Shown piece after piece: positions 55,345 to 64,000 of a stretch of DNA of 64,000 nucleotides. The stretch spans positions 70,176 to 134,175 of the forward strand of contig CAYRNF010000008.1 in assembly GCA_964425695.1 (NCBI GenBank), read 5' to 3'. Position 1 is the stretch's first letter, and the number at the start of each line of letters is the position of its first letter. This DNA comes from JAKPBU01 sp964425695. Lineage in GTDB: Bacteria > Pseudomonadota > Gammaproteobacteria > Xanthomonadales > Xanthomonadaceae. Under the pieces are notes generated by a model, which was not told where the DNA came from, did no database searches, and worked only from the letters and a program-made list of their open reading frames with translations. Position numbers and translations under genes: made by a program.

Positions 55345-58300
55345 CTAGAACTTGAATCCCACCTCGAACGAGAAGGTCCGTGGTACGTACAGCGAATCGC
55401 CGAATTCGTTGACCTCGATCGTCGGGTCCAGCCTGCCGTCCGAGCCGGCACTGATCAGGTTGAAGCTGTTGTAGTTCTCGAAGTCGAACACGTTGAGCAC
55501 GTTGATCCGTGCCGTCAGCGTGCCCCAGTCGCCGAACTGGAATTCCTTCGTCGCCTGCAGGTCGACCGTGCGGTAGCCCCAGATATCGCCGCCGACCAGG
55601 AAGCTGCCGGTCCCTTGCGGCGTGTAGTTGATCGGCTGCGAGAACGATCCATCCGCCGGGCGAGCGCCGTAGTCGCGGATGGTATTGAGCGGACGCGGGG
55701 TCTCGAGCACCAGCTTGGCGCCGAACGTGATGCCCCATGGCCCGTCGATCGAACCGGCCGCGACGAAGCGGTGCTTCGGCACGCCGTTGACGGTGATGAA
55801 CGGGTAATCGTCGATCGTCGCCTTGTCGAAGGCGAAGTTGTCGTCCTTCTGGCGGTTGTGCTTAGCGTCGGTGTAGGTATAGGCGATGTTGAGCCCCCAC
55901 CCCGATGCCTTGGTGTACGGCTTGTCCGCCGAGATCAGCAAGGACGAGTTCTGCGACTCGATGCCGTTGTTGCCCAGGATGGTGTTGGCGAAGCCGGGCA
56001 CCGGCTCGCCCCAGGGTTGACTGCCGTTGCGGAAGAACGAGCCATCCTCGTAGCGGTTGATCAGGGTGAACACGAAGCCGTCGTAGCTCAGGATGCGCTG
56101 GAACGTCACGTCTGTCAGCCAGTCCCCGATCTGGTTGGACATGCCGAGGCTGAACTGGTCGCTGTAAGGCGTCTTGAGCTCGTTGTTGAGCAGGAACAGC
56201 TCGATGCTGTTGGTCGGGTTGGCCAACGGCGAGACGTCGTTGAGGTAACGCGGGTCGAACGGCACGCACGCGCGGCCGTCATCGCGATAGCACTGGCCCG
56301 TCGCGGGATCCTCGAAGTACACCGCGACCGGAGACAAGGCCGCCTTGCTTACTTCGAGCGCCAGCAGCTTGAACAGGTTGCGGTCGTACGAACGCCCCGC
56401 ACCGCCGTGGATCACGTGCCGTTCGTCGGCGCCGATGTCGTACGAGAACCCGAAACGCGGCGCCCACCCGCCGTCGAAATCATCGCGGTTGCTCCCGGTG
56501 CTGATGTAGTCTGCCGCATCCAGGCCGCTGGGAAGCAGCCGGTTGGCCCACGGCTGCGTCCCCGGCAGGTCGGGGTCGTCGGCGTAAAGTGCGTTGACGA
56601 AGTTCTGGGGCGTGACGAAATCGGTGTAGGAGGGGTTCTTCTCGTAGTCGTAGCGGACGCCTAGGTTCACGATCAAGTGGTCGTTGACCGCCCAGTCGTC
56701 CTGGACGAAGAACCCGTACTGCTCGCCTTCGGTGACCACGCGCGGGCGCTGGCCTGCCACGTTGAACGGCGCCAGGAAGTCCACGCGATACGGCGTGGAC
56801 GCAACGCCGTCGGTATCGACCTCGTAACGGAACTGCGGGTTGATGCCGCCTGCGTCCTGGGCGACGAGCGTGATGTCCTTGTAGGCCGCGCCGACCTTAA
56901 TGGTGTGGTCGCCGAACCAGCTCAGGTCCGTCCAGGTGAAGTTGTTGGCGATCGACCATCCGTCCTGCGAACGCTGCGAAGCATCGAAACCGCTGGAGGG
57001 ACCCGTCTCGATCAGCGTGCGCTCGTTCTGGGAGACGCCGGCCGGGTTCCGGTCGAGGTTGGCATAGATGATTCCATTGCCGATGCCGCGCGGGAACGGA
57101 TTGTTCTGGGTGTCCTCGGTGGTCAGTGTGAGTTCGTTGAGCCAGCGATCCGCACTGTGCTGCCAGCGCAGCGTGCTGCGCTTGTCCTTGTTGATCACGT
57201 CGCGGCCGTGCTCGGCCGCTCGCTGCCCGCCGACCGAGTCCACCTGCACCTCGTCGCGGTACTGCGCGCTGAGCTCCACCAGGTCGTAGTCGGTGACGTT
57301 CCAGCTCAGCTTGCCGAAATACAGGTCTTCCTGGAACGGGACGCTGGCCGGACCGTACAAGTCCTGCACCGCTGGAGGCAGGAACTGCGAGAACTGGGAC
57401 GCATCGGAGTTCGGCACGACCGTTCGGGCGGTGATGAAATCCTTGTACTCGTAGACCAGGAAGAAATGCAGCCGGTCGCGGACAATGGGGCCGCCGAACG
57501 CCGCCCCGTACTCCTCGGTCTTCGACTCGACCTTGTCGCGTCCAGGCGCCTGCTCGTCAGGACGCTTTTCGCGCAGGTCCTGGTCGGTGTAGCGGTAGTA
57601 GACCTCGCCCTCGAAGTCGTTGGTGCCCGAACGCGTCGCCGCGGTGATCGCCGCGCCGCTCACCTGGCCGTACTCGGCCTTGTAGTTCGACGTGATGACT
57701 TTGTACTCGCCGATGGCAAGCTGTGGGAAAGGGTTGCCGCGCGTGTTGTTCTGCCCGGCGACACCACCGGCCTCGACGTAGCTCTTCTGCCCGACGCCAT
57801 CGATGTACAGGTTGTTGGAGTTGTTGCTCTGCGCACCGCTGCGCAGCGAGGTGAAGCCCTGCGCATCGGTCTCGAACGCCATGCCCGGCACGGTGTCCGC
57901 AAACTCCAGGAAGTTGCGCGAGGACTGCGGCAACTGCTGGATCTGGCGCAGCGAGACCGTGTTGCCCACCTCGGAAGTCTTGACGTCCTTCAGCAGGGGA
58001 GCCGACACCACCACCGCGTCGATGTCGGTGACCGGGCCCTCGGTCGGCGTCTCGGCGACACCGGTGTCCGCCTGCAGGTTGAGGGTGGACGTCGAGGCCA
58101 CGGACAGCGTCACGGTCTGCTCGCTGCCACCGGAGCGCACGGTGTAGGTGCCGGGCTGCAGGCCGATGAGCGAGTAGCTCCCGCTTGCGGATGTCTGGGT
58201 CCTGCGCGTGGCGCCGGTCTCCACGTTGGTGGCGGTGACCTCCGTGCCCGCGGAAGCGCCCGCCACGGTGCCGCGCAAGGTGGCGTTGGCGGTCTGCGCA

Positions 58301-58395
58301 TGGAGCTGCGCGGTCGTCAGCGCCAGGCAGCTCACCAGCGCGGACGTCAGCAAGGAGCGTTGCGGCCTTTTGTTGCGGGTTGTGCTGGACTTCAT
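55345..58395 (-). CDS. TonB-dependent outer-membrane receptor with N-terminal carboxypeptidase-like domain
   Basis: A 1016-aa energised porin of the Oar/SusC-like kind. It has a signal peptide (about 1-34, ALVSCLALTTAQLHA), a carboxypeptidase regulatory-like beta-sandwich (about 38-110, NATLRGTVAG and GSYSLIGLQPGTYTV), a plug domain (about 120-250, NNLYIDGVGQKSYV), and a beta-barrel ending in an aromatic residue (EVGFKF), as outer-membrane proteins do. In xanthomonads such receptors import plant or bacterial oligosaccharides. GGGAGGGA lies 8 nt before ATG 58395. It is downstream of lacI and upstream of the halogenase and glycosidases. Confidence 0.93.
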   Translation of the reverse strand: MKSSTTRNKRPQRSLLTSALVSCLALTTAQLHAQTANATLRGTVAGASAGTEVTATNVETGATRRTQTSASGSYSLIGLQPGTYTVRSGGSEQTVTLSVASTSTLNLQADTGVAETPTEGPVTDIDAVVVSAPLLKDVKTSEVGNTVSLRQIQQLPQSSRNFLEFADTVPGMAFETDAQGFTSLRSGAQSNNSNNLYIDGVGQKSYVEAGGVAGQNNTRGNPFPQLAIGEYKVITSNYKAEYGQVSGAAITAATRSGTNDFEGEVYYRYTDQDLREKRPDEQAPGRDKVESKTEEYGAAFGGPIVRDRLHFFLVYEYKDFITARTVVPNSDASQFSQFLPPAVQDLYGPASVPFQEDLYFGKLSWNVTDYDLVELSAQYRDEVQVDSVGGQRAAEHGRDVINKDKRSTLRWQHSADRWLNELTLTTEDTQNNPFPRGIGNGIIYANLDRNPAGVSQNERTLIETGPSSGFDASQRSQDGWSIANNFTWTDLSWFGDHTIKVGAAYKDITLVAQDAGGINPQFRYEVDTDGVASTPYRVDFLAPFNVAGQRPRVVTEGEQYGFFVQDDWAVNDHLIVNLGVRYDYEKNPSYTDFVTPQNFVNALYADDPDLPGTQPWANRLLPSGLDAADYISTGSNRDDFDGGWAPRFGFSYDIGADERHVIHGGAGRSYDRNLFKLLALEVSKAALSPVAVYFEDPATGQCYRDDGRACVPFDPRYLNDVSPLANPTNSIELFLLNNELKTPYSDQFSLGMSNQIGDWLTDVTFQRILSYDGFVFTLINRYEDGSFFRNGSQPWGEPVPGFANTILGNNGIESQNSSLLISADKPYTKASGWGLNIAYTYTDAKHNRQKDDNFAFDKATIDDYPFITVNGVPKHRFVAAGSIDGPWGITFGAKLVLETPRPLNTIRDYGARPADGSFSQPINYTPQGTGSFLVGGDIWGYRTVDLQATKEFQFGDWGTLTARINVLNVFDFENYNSFNLISAGSDGRLDPTIEVNEFGDSLYVPRTFSFEVGFKF

Positions 58396-58482
58396 GGCGA
58401 TTCCCTCCCGAGGGCGGTGGTGCTTGTGTTGAGAGCGAGGCATGGACGATCCGGGGGTTGCGCGCTCAGCTGTTGGGTGGAT

Positions 58483-59484
58483 TCATGGTCGTTCCGCGGT
58501 CGACTCGCGTGCGATCAGTTGCACGCCAACGGCGTCCGCGGTGTCGTCGGGCTCGGCCTTGGCCTCCAGCCGCCGCAGCAGCATGCGCATCGCCTGGGCG
58601 CCGATGCCGGCGATGTCCACGCGCATGGTGGTCAGCGGCGGATGCGCGTAGCGCGCCAGCGGGATGTCGTCAAAGCCGGCGATGGCGATCTCGCCCGGCA
58701 CGTCGATGCCGGCCTGCTGGCACGCAAACAGGCAGCCGAGCGCCATCATGTCGTTGGCGGCGAAGATCGCATCCGGGCGCGGCGCGGCCGCCAGCAGCCG
58801 GGTCGCGGCGGCATGGCCCGAGGCCTCGCCGAAATCGCCTTCGATCACCCACGGCTGCGCGCCGGGCACCGCTTCGCGCAGCGCGTCGCGATAGCCGCGC
58901 AGGCGGTCGCGCGCGTCGAAGTTGTCGGCCGGCCCGGCGATGAAGGCGATGCGCGTCCGGCCCGCCGCCGCCAGGTGCCGCACCATCTCGCCGGCGGCGG
59001 CATAGTTGTCGATGTTGAGCGACGGCACGTCCGCGCCCATGGCCTGGCTGTTGATCAGCACGGCGGGCTGGGTCGGGACCAGGTGCTCGGCCAGGCCGGT
59101 GTCGTCCGCGTAAGGCGACATCAGCAGCAGGCCGTCGACGCGCCCGCGCATGGTGCGCAGCGCCTCGGCCTGTTCCTGCGGATTGCCGTGGTAGCTCGAC
59201 ACCAGCAGGTGCTGCCCGTGGTCGCGCGCGACCTGGTCCACGCCACGCATCAGCTCGGAAAAGAACTCGCCGTACAGGTCCGGCAGCACCACGCCGATGG
59301 TGTTGGTGCGGCGGCTGCTCAAGCTGCGCGCGGCATGGTGCGGGCTGTAGCGCAGCTCACGGGCCACCGCCAGCACGCGGGTACGCACCGCGTCGGCCAC
59401 GTTCTCGTGGCCGTTGAGCGCACGCGACACGGTCGCAACCGACACGTTCGCCTGCCGCGCGACATCCTTGATGGTGACGTTCAA
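58483..59484 (-). CDS. LacI-family transcriptional regulator of the sugar locus
   Basis: A 333-aa repressor: N-terminal helix-turn-helix (VTIKDVARQANVSVATVSRALNG), hinge helix (YSPHHAARSLSSRR) and a periplasmic-binding-protein-like sensor domain (about 60-325, with TIGVVLPDLYGEFFSELMRG, IFAANDMMALG and IAIAGFDDIPLARYAHPPLTT). TTG 59484 is preferred as start because GGAGG is 8 nt upstream; GTG 59490 is also possible. It carries its own operator-type site (59522-59535) and is followed on the same strand by the receptor gene after 87 nt. A sugar derived from the imported glucan is the likely inducer. Confidence 0.94.
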   Translation of the reverse strand: MNVTIKDVARQANVSVATVSRALNGHENVADAVRTRVLAVARELRYSPHHAARSLSSRRTNTIGVVLPDLYGEFFSELMRGVDQVARDHGQHLLVSSYHGNPQEQAEALRTMRGRVDGLLLMSPYADDTGLAEHLVPTQPAVLINSQAMGADVPSLNIDNYAAAGEMVRHLAAAGRTRIAFIAGPADNFDARDRLRGYRDALREAVPGAQPWVIEGDFGEASGHAAATRLLAAAPRPDAIFAANDMMALGCLFACQQAGIDVPGEIAIAGFDDIPLARYAHPPLTTMRVDIAGIGAQAMRMLLRRLEAKAEPDDTADAVGVQLIARESTAERP

Positions 59485-59520
59485 ACCCACTTCCCTCCAT
59501 CCAATGCGGGGACGCGCGGA

Positions 59521-59549
59521 ATGTAAACGTTTCCAAACCGGGATGTAAA
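59521..59549 (-). promoter_or_regulatory. lacI promoter with overlapping LacI-type operator
   Basis: On the minus strand TTTACA (59544-59549) and TTACAT (59521-59526) are 17 nt apart, a good sigma-70 pair. The palindrome at 59522-59535 (minus-strand TGGAAACGTTTACA) covers the -10 box, so the regulator would repress itself. It resembles the operator at 38248. Confidence 0.65.
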
Positions 59550-59663
59550 GCTAGCGTTATGCGCGTGTGCTTGGGCTTCAAACATTCGCGCGATCGCAGT
59601 GCAAAGGCATGGTGCAATGCAGCACACAGCCCGCGGCTTGTGCGCCGCAACACCGCTCGGGCG

Positions 59664-59933
59664 TCAGTGCAATCCGGGCCGCGCGTCGATGGACAGGGCG
59701 TGGATGTCGGTCTGCATCAGCATTCCCAAAGCCGCGTAGATCGCGCGGTGCCGCGCCAGCGGCGCCATTCCCGCGAACGCCTCGCTCACGATCCGCACAT
59801 GGAAGTGCCCGCGCCCGTCGCGCGCGCCGGCATGGCCGGCGTGGCGGTGGCTGTCGTCCCGGATCTCGAGTACCTGCGGCGCGAACGCCGCCTGCAGCGC
59901 TGCGCGGATCGCCTCGACGCGCGCGGCGCTCAT
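59664..59933 (-). CDS. BolA family protein
   Basis: An 89-aa BolA-like protein with the alpha-beta-alpha-alpha-beta fold. RVEAIRAALQAAF, the metal/cluster-binding His in DDSHRHAG, GHFHVRIVSEAFAGM and MLMQTDIHALSI are all recognisable. BolA proteins pair with monothiol glutaredoxins to handle iron-sulphur clusters and affect morphology; the glutaredoxin is not nearby. Its ATG overlaps the stop of the YciI-like gene (ATGA), so they are coupled. Confidence 0.92.
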   Translation of the reverse strand: MSAARVEAIRAALQAAFAPQVLEIRDDSHRHAGHAGARDGRGHFHVRIVSEAFAGMAPLARHRAIYAALGMLMQTDIHALSIDARPGLH

Positions 59934-60229
59934 GGCAGCACCGCGCGGAACGGGCGCACGTCCACCCGCTCGTACACGCCGGCGTGCACGTACGGGTCCG
60001 CATCCGCCCAGGCACGCGCGGCGGCGAGCGATTCGAATTCGGCGATCACGATGCTTCCGCTGAAGCCGGCAGGGCCCGGGTCTTCGGCATCGATCGCCGG
60101 ACACGGGCCCGCGACCAGCAGCCGCCCCGCGTCGCGCAGCGCGACCAGGCGCGCCAGGTGCGCGGCGCGCGCCTCGAGGCGCGCCTGGAGCGTGCCGGTG
60201 CGGTCGTGGCCTTCGATGGCATACCACAT
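59930..60229 (-). CDS. YciI-like protein
   Basis: A 99-aa protein of the YCII family (dimeric alpha-beta ferredoxin-like fold). MWYAIEGHDRTGTLQARL, the conserved His in RAAHLARLVAL, GRLLVAGPCPA, and ARAWADADPYVHAGVYE carrying the DPY motif are present. Some relatives are dehydrochlorinase- or peroxidase-like, but E. coli YciI itself has no firm function. It is co-translated with BolA. Confidence 0.92.
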   Translation of the reverse strand: MWYAIEGHDRTGTLQARLEARAAHLARLVALRDAGRLLVAGPCPAIDAEDPGPAGFSGSIVIAEFESLAAARAWADADPYVHAGVYERVDVRPFRAVLP

Positions 60230-60530
60230 GCGTGCGGGAGTCCTGCGGGCGGGGCCGCGATTCTAGCCGCCGTGTCCCGCAAGGCCTGGCCTCCGGGCCA
60301 GCGCTGGACAGTCCGCAGGCGAGCGCTTACCCTGCGGTCACCGTTTCGAGGCCGGCACAGCACCGGACGCCCCACCCGGCTCCCGCTGACCCCCGCCCGC
60401 CCTCGCACCGAAACCGCCCAATGCAGTCGCCGCCGCCTCGCGCGTCGCGTGCCGTCCTGCGTGCGGCCTGCCCGCGACACCTTGCACGTGCATTCCCGGC
60501 CGCCTGCCCGCAGGCGCCACAGCGATCCGA
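60230..60530. other. 301-nt gap upstream of scpA
   Basis: Divergent region between the YciI-like gene and scpA. I see no gene, repeat or convincing promoter in it; a short TGGCC/GGCCA hairpin near 60290 is the only structure noticed. One reading frame of 100 codons crosses it but its composition looks non-coding. Confidence 0.4.
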
Positions 60531-61451
60531 ATGACCCAATCGAGCACTTCCACGGCCGGCGCGCCCGAGGCGACCGCAGCCCCCCATGGCGCCAGCCATC
60601 CGACCCAGCAGGAAATGCCGCTGGCGGTGGTGCTTGGCCAGCCCGTGCTGCAGATCCCGCAGGACCTGTACATCCCGCCGGATGCGCTGGAGATCATCCT
60701 CGAAGCGTTCGAAGGCCCGCTCGACCTGCTGCTGTACCTGATCCGGCGCCAGAACCTGGACATCCTGGACATCCCCGTGGCCGAGATCACGCGGCAGTAC
60801 GTGGACTACATCCAGGCCATGCACGAGATGCGCTTCGAGCTGGCGGCCGAGTACCTGGTCATGGCCGCGATCCTGGCGGAGATCAAGTCACGCATGCTGT
60901 TGCCGCGTCCGCCCGCCGAGGACGGCGTGGAAGACGATCCGCGCGCGGACCTGGTACGTCGCCTGCAGGAGTACGAGCGCTTCAAGCAGGCCGCCGAGGA
61001 CATCGACGCCCTGCCCCGCCAGGACCGCGACACCAGCATCGCCAGCGCGTTCGTCCCCGATCGCGCCTCGGTGAAGCTGCCGCCACCGGTGGACCTGCGC
61101 GAGATGCTGCTGGCCCTGCACGACGTGCTCAAGCGCGCCGAGCTGTTCACCGGCCATGCGATCAAGCGCGACGCGCTGAGCGTGCGCCAGCGCATGGCCG
61201 AGGTGCTGACCCGGCTGGGCGATGGCGCCTTCCACCGCTTCGAGTCGCTGTTCGAGGCGCGCGAGGGCAAGCTCGGTGTCGTGGTCACCTTCCTGTCGAT
61301 CCTGGAACTGGCCAAGGAGCGGCTGCTGGATGTCGTGCAGGAAGGCCCCGCCGCGCCGATCTACGTCAAGTCGCTGGCCACCGGCGGCGACACGCCGGTG
61401 GAGTTCGCCAGCGAGTTCGACGAAGACGACGCCGCCGCCGACGCCGGATGA
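60531..61451 (+). CDS. scpA: segregation and condensation protein A
   Basis: Kleisin subunit of the SMC-ScpAB condensin, 306 aa. FEGPLDLLLYLIRRQNLDILDIPVAEITRQYVDYI is the conserved N-terminal domain that binds the SMC neck, followed by AAEYLVMAAILAEIKSRMLLP. The C-terminal winged helix (VVVTFLSILELAKERLLDVVQ) binds the SMC head. An N-terminal tail of about 45 residues precedes the family start. ScpB follows after 116 nt, and the SMC gene lies at 33335. Confidence 0.95.
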   Translation: MTQSSTSTAGAPEATAAPHGASHPTQQEMPLAVVLGQPVLQIPQDLYIPPDALEIILEAFEGPLDLLLYLIRRQNLDILDIPVAEITRQYVDYIQAMHEMRFELAAEYLVMAAILAEIKSRMLLPRPPAEDGVEDDPRADLVRRLQEYERFKQAAEDIDALPRQDRDTSIASAFVPDRASVKLPPPVDLREMLLALHDVLKRAELFTGHAIKRDALSVRQRMAEVLTRLGDGAFHRFESLFEAREGKLGVVVTFLSILELAKERLLDVVQEGPAAPIYVKSLATGGDTPVEFASEFDEDDAAADAG

Positions 61452-61567
61452 ACCGGCAGCACCGCAGGCGGGAGCGGCTCCGGTCGTAAGCGACCCCGTC
61501 CCGTGCAACCGCAAGCCATACCCGCGGCGAAGGCCGCCCCCACCACGAACCCACGCAATCGGTCTCC

Positions 61568-62503
61568 ATGGATCAAACCCTCGTCACCCGCATCGTCGAA
61601 GCCGCCCTGCTCGCGGCCAACCAGCCGCTGACGCTGGTGCAGCTCAAGGGCCTGTTCCTGCTGGACGAGCCGGCGCCCGATGGCAGCGTCGAGCAGGCGC
61701 TGGAGACGCTGCGCACGCAGTCGGCCGAGCGCGGCGTGGAGCTGGTGGAAGTGGCTTCGGGCTGGCGCTTCCAGGTGCAGGCCGACGTGCACCCCTGGGT
61801 GGCGCGGCTGTGGAGCGAGCGCCAGACCAAGTACACGCGCGCCACGCTGGAAACGCTGGCCCTGATCGCCTATCGGCAGCCGATCACGCGCGGCGAGATC
61901 GAGCAGATCCGCGGCGTGGCGGTGAACAGCAACATCATCAAGGCGCTGGAAGAGCGCGAGTGGATCCGCGTGGTCGGGCACCGCGACATGCCCGGCAAGC
62001 CGGAACTGCTCGGCACCACCAAGGGCTTCCTGGACTACTTCGGCCTGCAGCGCCTGGACGACCTGCCGCCGCTGTCGGACCTGAAGGATTTCGGCGAGCT
62101 GGAACCGCAGCTGCAGTTCGCAGAAGGCCCGATCGTGGTCGACAACATCTCCGACCTGGGGCGCAGCGACGACGCGCCGCAGGCCGAAACCGACCGGGAC
62201 ACCCCGGCCGCCAATGCGGACAGCGACGAAGCGCACGCGCGTGCCGAAGCGACGCCGGAGCAGGACACCGCCCGCGAGCAGCGCGCCGACAGCGATCCGG
62301 CCATCGCCGACGCGGGCGGCCAGGATGCGGCGCCAGGCGATGCCGAAGCCGCCGGGCACACCGACGACGCCGATCCCGACCAAACCGATTTACGGCATGC
62401 CGATTCACCGCATGCCGCTCGCGGACCCACCGATACAGAACACGCCGAACCACAACAGGCCCTCGCCGACGACGGCGACAGCACCGGAGCGAAACATGAG
62501 TAA
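61568..62503 (+). CDS. scpB: segregation and condensation protein B with long acidic tail
   Basis: SMC-complex subunit of 311 aa. The two winged helices fill about residues 1-175 (LVTRIVEAALLAANQPLTLVQL, YTRATLETLALIAYRQPITRGEIEQIRG, LLGTTKGFLDYFGL). The remaining 120 residues or so are an acidic, low-complexity tail rich in Asp, Ala and Glu, so the protein is longer than the usual 190-220 aa. The stop overlaps the rluB start, a coupling seen in many proteobacteria (scpA-scpB-rluB). Confidence 0.95.
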   Translation: MDQTLVTRIVEAALLAANQPLTLVQLKGLFLLDEPAPDGSVEQALETLRTQSAERGVELVEVASGWRFQVQADVHPWVARLWSERQTKYTRATLETLALIAYRQPITRGEIEQIRGVAVNSNIIKALEEREWIRVVGHRDMPGKPELLGTTKGFLDYFGLQRLDDLPPLSDLKDFGELEPQLQFAEGPIVVDNISDLGRSDDAPQAETDRDTPAANADSDEAHARAEATPEQDTAREQRADSDPAIADAGGQDAAPGDAEAAGHTDDADPDQTDLRHADSPHAARGPTDTEHAEPQQALADDGDSTGAKHE

Positions 62504-64000
62504 AGACACCACCGGCAGCCGCAAGCTGTCGCTCAAGCGCGAAGCCGCGCCCGAGGCCGCAACTCCCAAGCTGGAGGAGCGCCTGCACAAGGTGCTCGCC
62601 CAGGCCGGGCTGGGTTCGCGCCGCGCGCTGGAACAGCGCATCGCCGAAGGCCTGGTCAAAGTCAACGGCGAGACCGCGCAGACCGGCATGTCGGTCAAGG
62701 GCGGCGACCGCATCGAGATCGACGGCAAGACCTTCGTGGCCAGCGCGCTGACCGATCCGGCGCGCGTGCTGATCTACAACAAGCCCGAAGGCGAAGTGAC
62801 CACGCGCGAAGACCCCGAGGGCCGCCCCACCATCTTCGAAGCGCTGCCCGGCCTGAAGGGCGCGCGCTGGATCGCCATCGGCCGCCTGGACATCAACACC
62901 ACCGGCCTGCTGCTGCTCACCACCGACGGCGAGCTGGCCAACGCGATGATGCATCCGTCGTACGAAGTCGAACGCGAGTACGTGTGCCGCGTGCGCGCGC
63001 CCGAGGGCGAGCAGAGCGTGTCCGACAAGATCGTCGACCGCCTGCGCCGCGGCGTGGCGCTCGAAGACGGCCCGGCGAAGTTCGACGCCATCGAGCGCAT
63101 CGGCGGCAACGAGGACGGTTCGCACGACTGGTTCAAGGTGCTGCTCAAGGAAGGCCGCAACCGCGAGGTGCGACGCCTGTGGGAATCGCAGGGCTGCCAG
63201 GTCTCGCGCCTGAAGCGGGTGCGCTACGGCTCCATCGAACTGCCGCAGCCGCTGCTGCGCGGCCAGTCGCAGGAACTGCCGCACGACAAGGTGAGCGCGC
63301 TGCGCCGCGAACTTAAGCTGGAAGACGGCCCGCCGCCGGCCCTGACCCTGCAGCCGGTGATCGGCCAGCGCAAGGCCGCCAAGGCGACCATCCACCTGGG
63401 CAGCGAACGCCGCGCGCAGGGTTACGTCAACGGGCACAACACGGCGGACGAAGGCCGCGAGCTGCGCCGCTTCGACCATGTGCGCGAGGACCGCGGCCGC
63501 CGCGGCAACCGCAAGCCGCACGGCGGCCTGACCGTCAGCGGCGAACAGGCCGCCAACCAGTCGCACAAGCCGTTCAAGCAGCGCAAGGACAAGCATTCGC
63601 GCGCCCTGCCCGAGGGCAATCCGGCGGCCTTCCGCAGCTGGTACGTGCCCGACGGCGTGGAAACCGGCCCGTCCGGCCACCGCAACGCCGGCGAGCGCCC
63701 GCCGCGCAAGCCGTTCGGCAAGAAGCCCGGCGGCCCCGGTGCGCGCGGGCCCGGACAGGGCCGCGGCCCCGGCCAGGGGCAGGCGCGTGGGCCGGGCCAG
63801 GGCCAGGGACAGGGGCAAGGCCAGCGCTCCTCCCGCAATGCGCATCCCTACGGCCACCCTGGCAACGCACCGAGCTTCCCGTCGGATCATGCGCACGGCG
63901 CCGGGCAGCCCTCCCATCCGTACGGCGACCGCCCTCGCGGCCCCCGGCCCGGCGGCGGTCCGCGTCCGGGCGGCGGCCCGCGCCCTGGCGGCGCGCGTCC
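62497..64000 (+). CDS. rluB: 23S rRNA pseudouridine(2605) synthase RluB (3' end off window)
   Basis: Pseudouridine synthase of the RsuA family, at least 501 codons and still open at the window end. The S4 RNA-binding domain is at about residues 26-75 (RLHKVLAQAGLGSRRALEQRI). The catalytic domain is at about 88-245, with Asp132 in IGRLDINTTGLLLLTTDGELAN and KEGRNREVRRLWES. After about residue 265 comes a basic, low-complexity tail rich in Gly, Pro, Gln and Arg, with GPGQ and GGGPRPGG units. It overlaps scpB by 7 nt. Rlu identity by comparison with E. coli RluB and the scpAB context. Confidence 0.93.

Noticed and set aside
60232..60534. A 100-codon frame just upstream of scpA whose stop overlaps the scpA start region
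   Set aside because: The translation is Arg/Pro/Ala-rich with no ribosome site or family resemblance; the overlap looks accidental.

Overview
The window is about 64 kb of GC-rich bacterial chromosome with almost no non-coding space. Its gene content points to a gammaproteobacterium of the order Lysobacterales (Xanthomonadales), probably a Lysobacter, Luteimonas or Xanthomonas relative. The main reasons are the smc-zipA-ligA block, a YtrA-type GntR/ABC operon with a GGTG-N16-CACC operator, a PilH-like regulator of the xanthomonad type, GyrA with Gln at position 83, the TonB receptor/LacI sugar locus, and small REP-like palindromes between genes. This placement is inference from gene content, not a measured phylogeny. 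I saw no rRNA, tRNA, CRISPR array, prophage or complete insertion sequence.

Layout. 0-5.7 kb: a partial FKBP prolyl isomerase, a glutathione peroxidase, and an autoregulated operon (small membrane protein, YtrA-type repressor, ABC ATPase, ABC permease) followed by two secreted proteins. 5.8-11.4 kb: fumC and purB back to back, then a VOC protein, a RoxA-type ribosomal oxygenase and a GNAT acetyltransferase. 11.6-19.1 kb: the 2-oxoglutarate dehydrogenase operon sucA-sucB-lpd, a Cax-type antiporter and a LOG-family phosphoribohydrolase. 19.2-24 kb: a GIY-YIG gene between palindromic repeats, an AcuI/YhdH reductase, a PilH-like regulator, and a stress group (CbpA, Hsp20, peroxiredoxin, ferritin-like protein). 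24-37 kb, mostly minus strand: gyrA, mtnA, a triple-DUF3011 secreted protein, epmA, ligA, zipA and smc.

37-59.5 kb is the accessory-looking part: a carbohydrate utilisation locus. On the minus strand are a LacI regulator, a TonB-dependent receptor, a flavin-dependent tryptophan-halogenase homologue, a discoidin-domain glycosidase, a GH144-like lipoprotein, a sugar-binding lipoprotein and two sugar permeases. On the plus strand are a GH1 beta-glucosidase and the full route from glucose through the Entner-Doudoroff pathway (zwf, glk, pgl, edd, eda). The ABC ATPase that the permeases lack lies divergent from the beta-glucosidase. Two LacI-type palindromes, one in the lacI promoter and one between the ATPase and beta-glucosidase genes, suggest a single regulon from outer-membrane uptake to pyruvate. 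The GH144-like enzyme hints at a beta-1,2-glucan or similar beta-glucan. The natural substrate of the embedded halogenase is the most interesting open question.

59.6-64 kb: a YciI-BolA pair, then scpA-scpB and rluB, the last running off the window end with a long Gly/Pro/Gln/Arg-rich tail.
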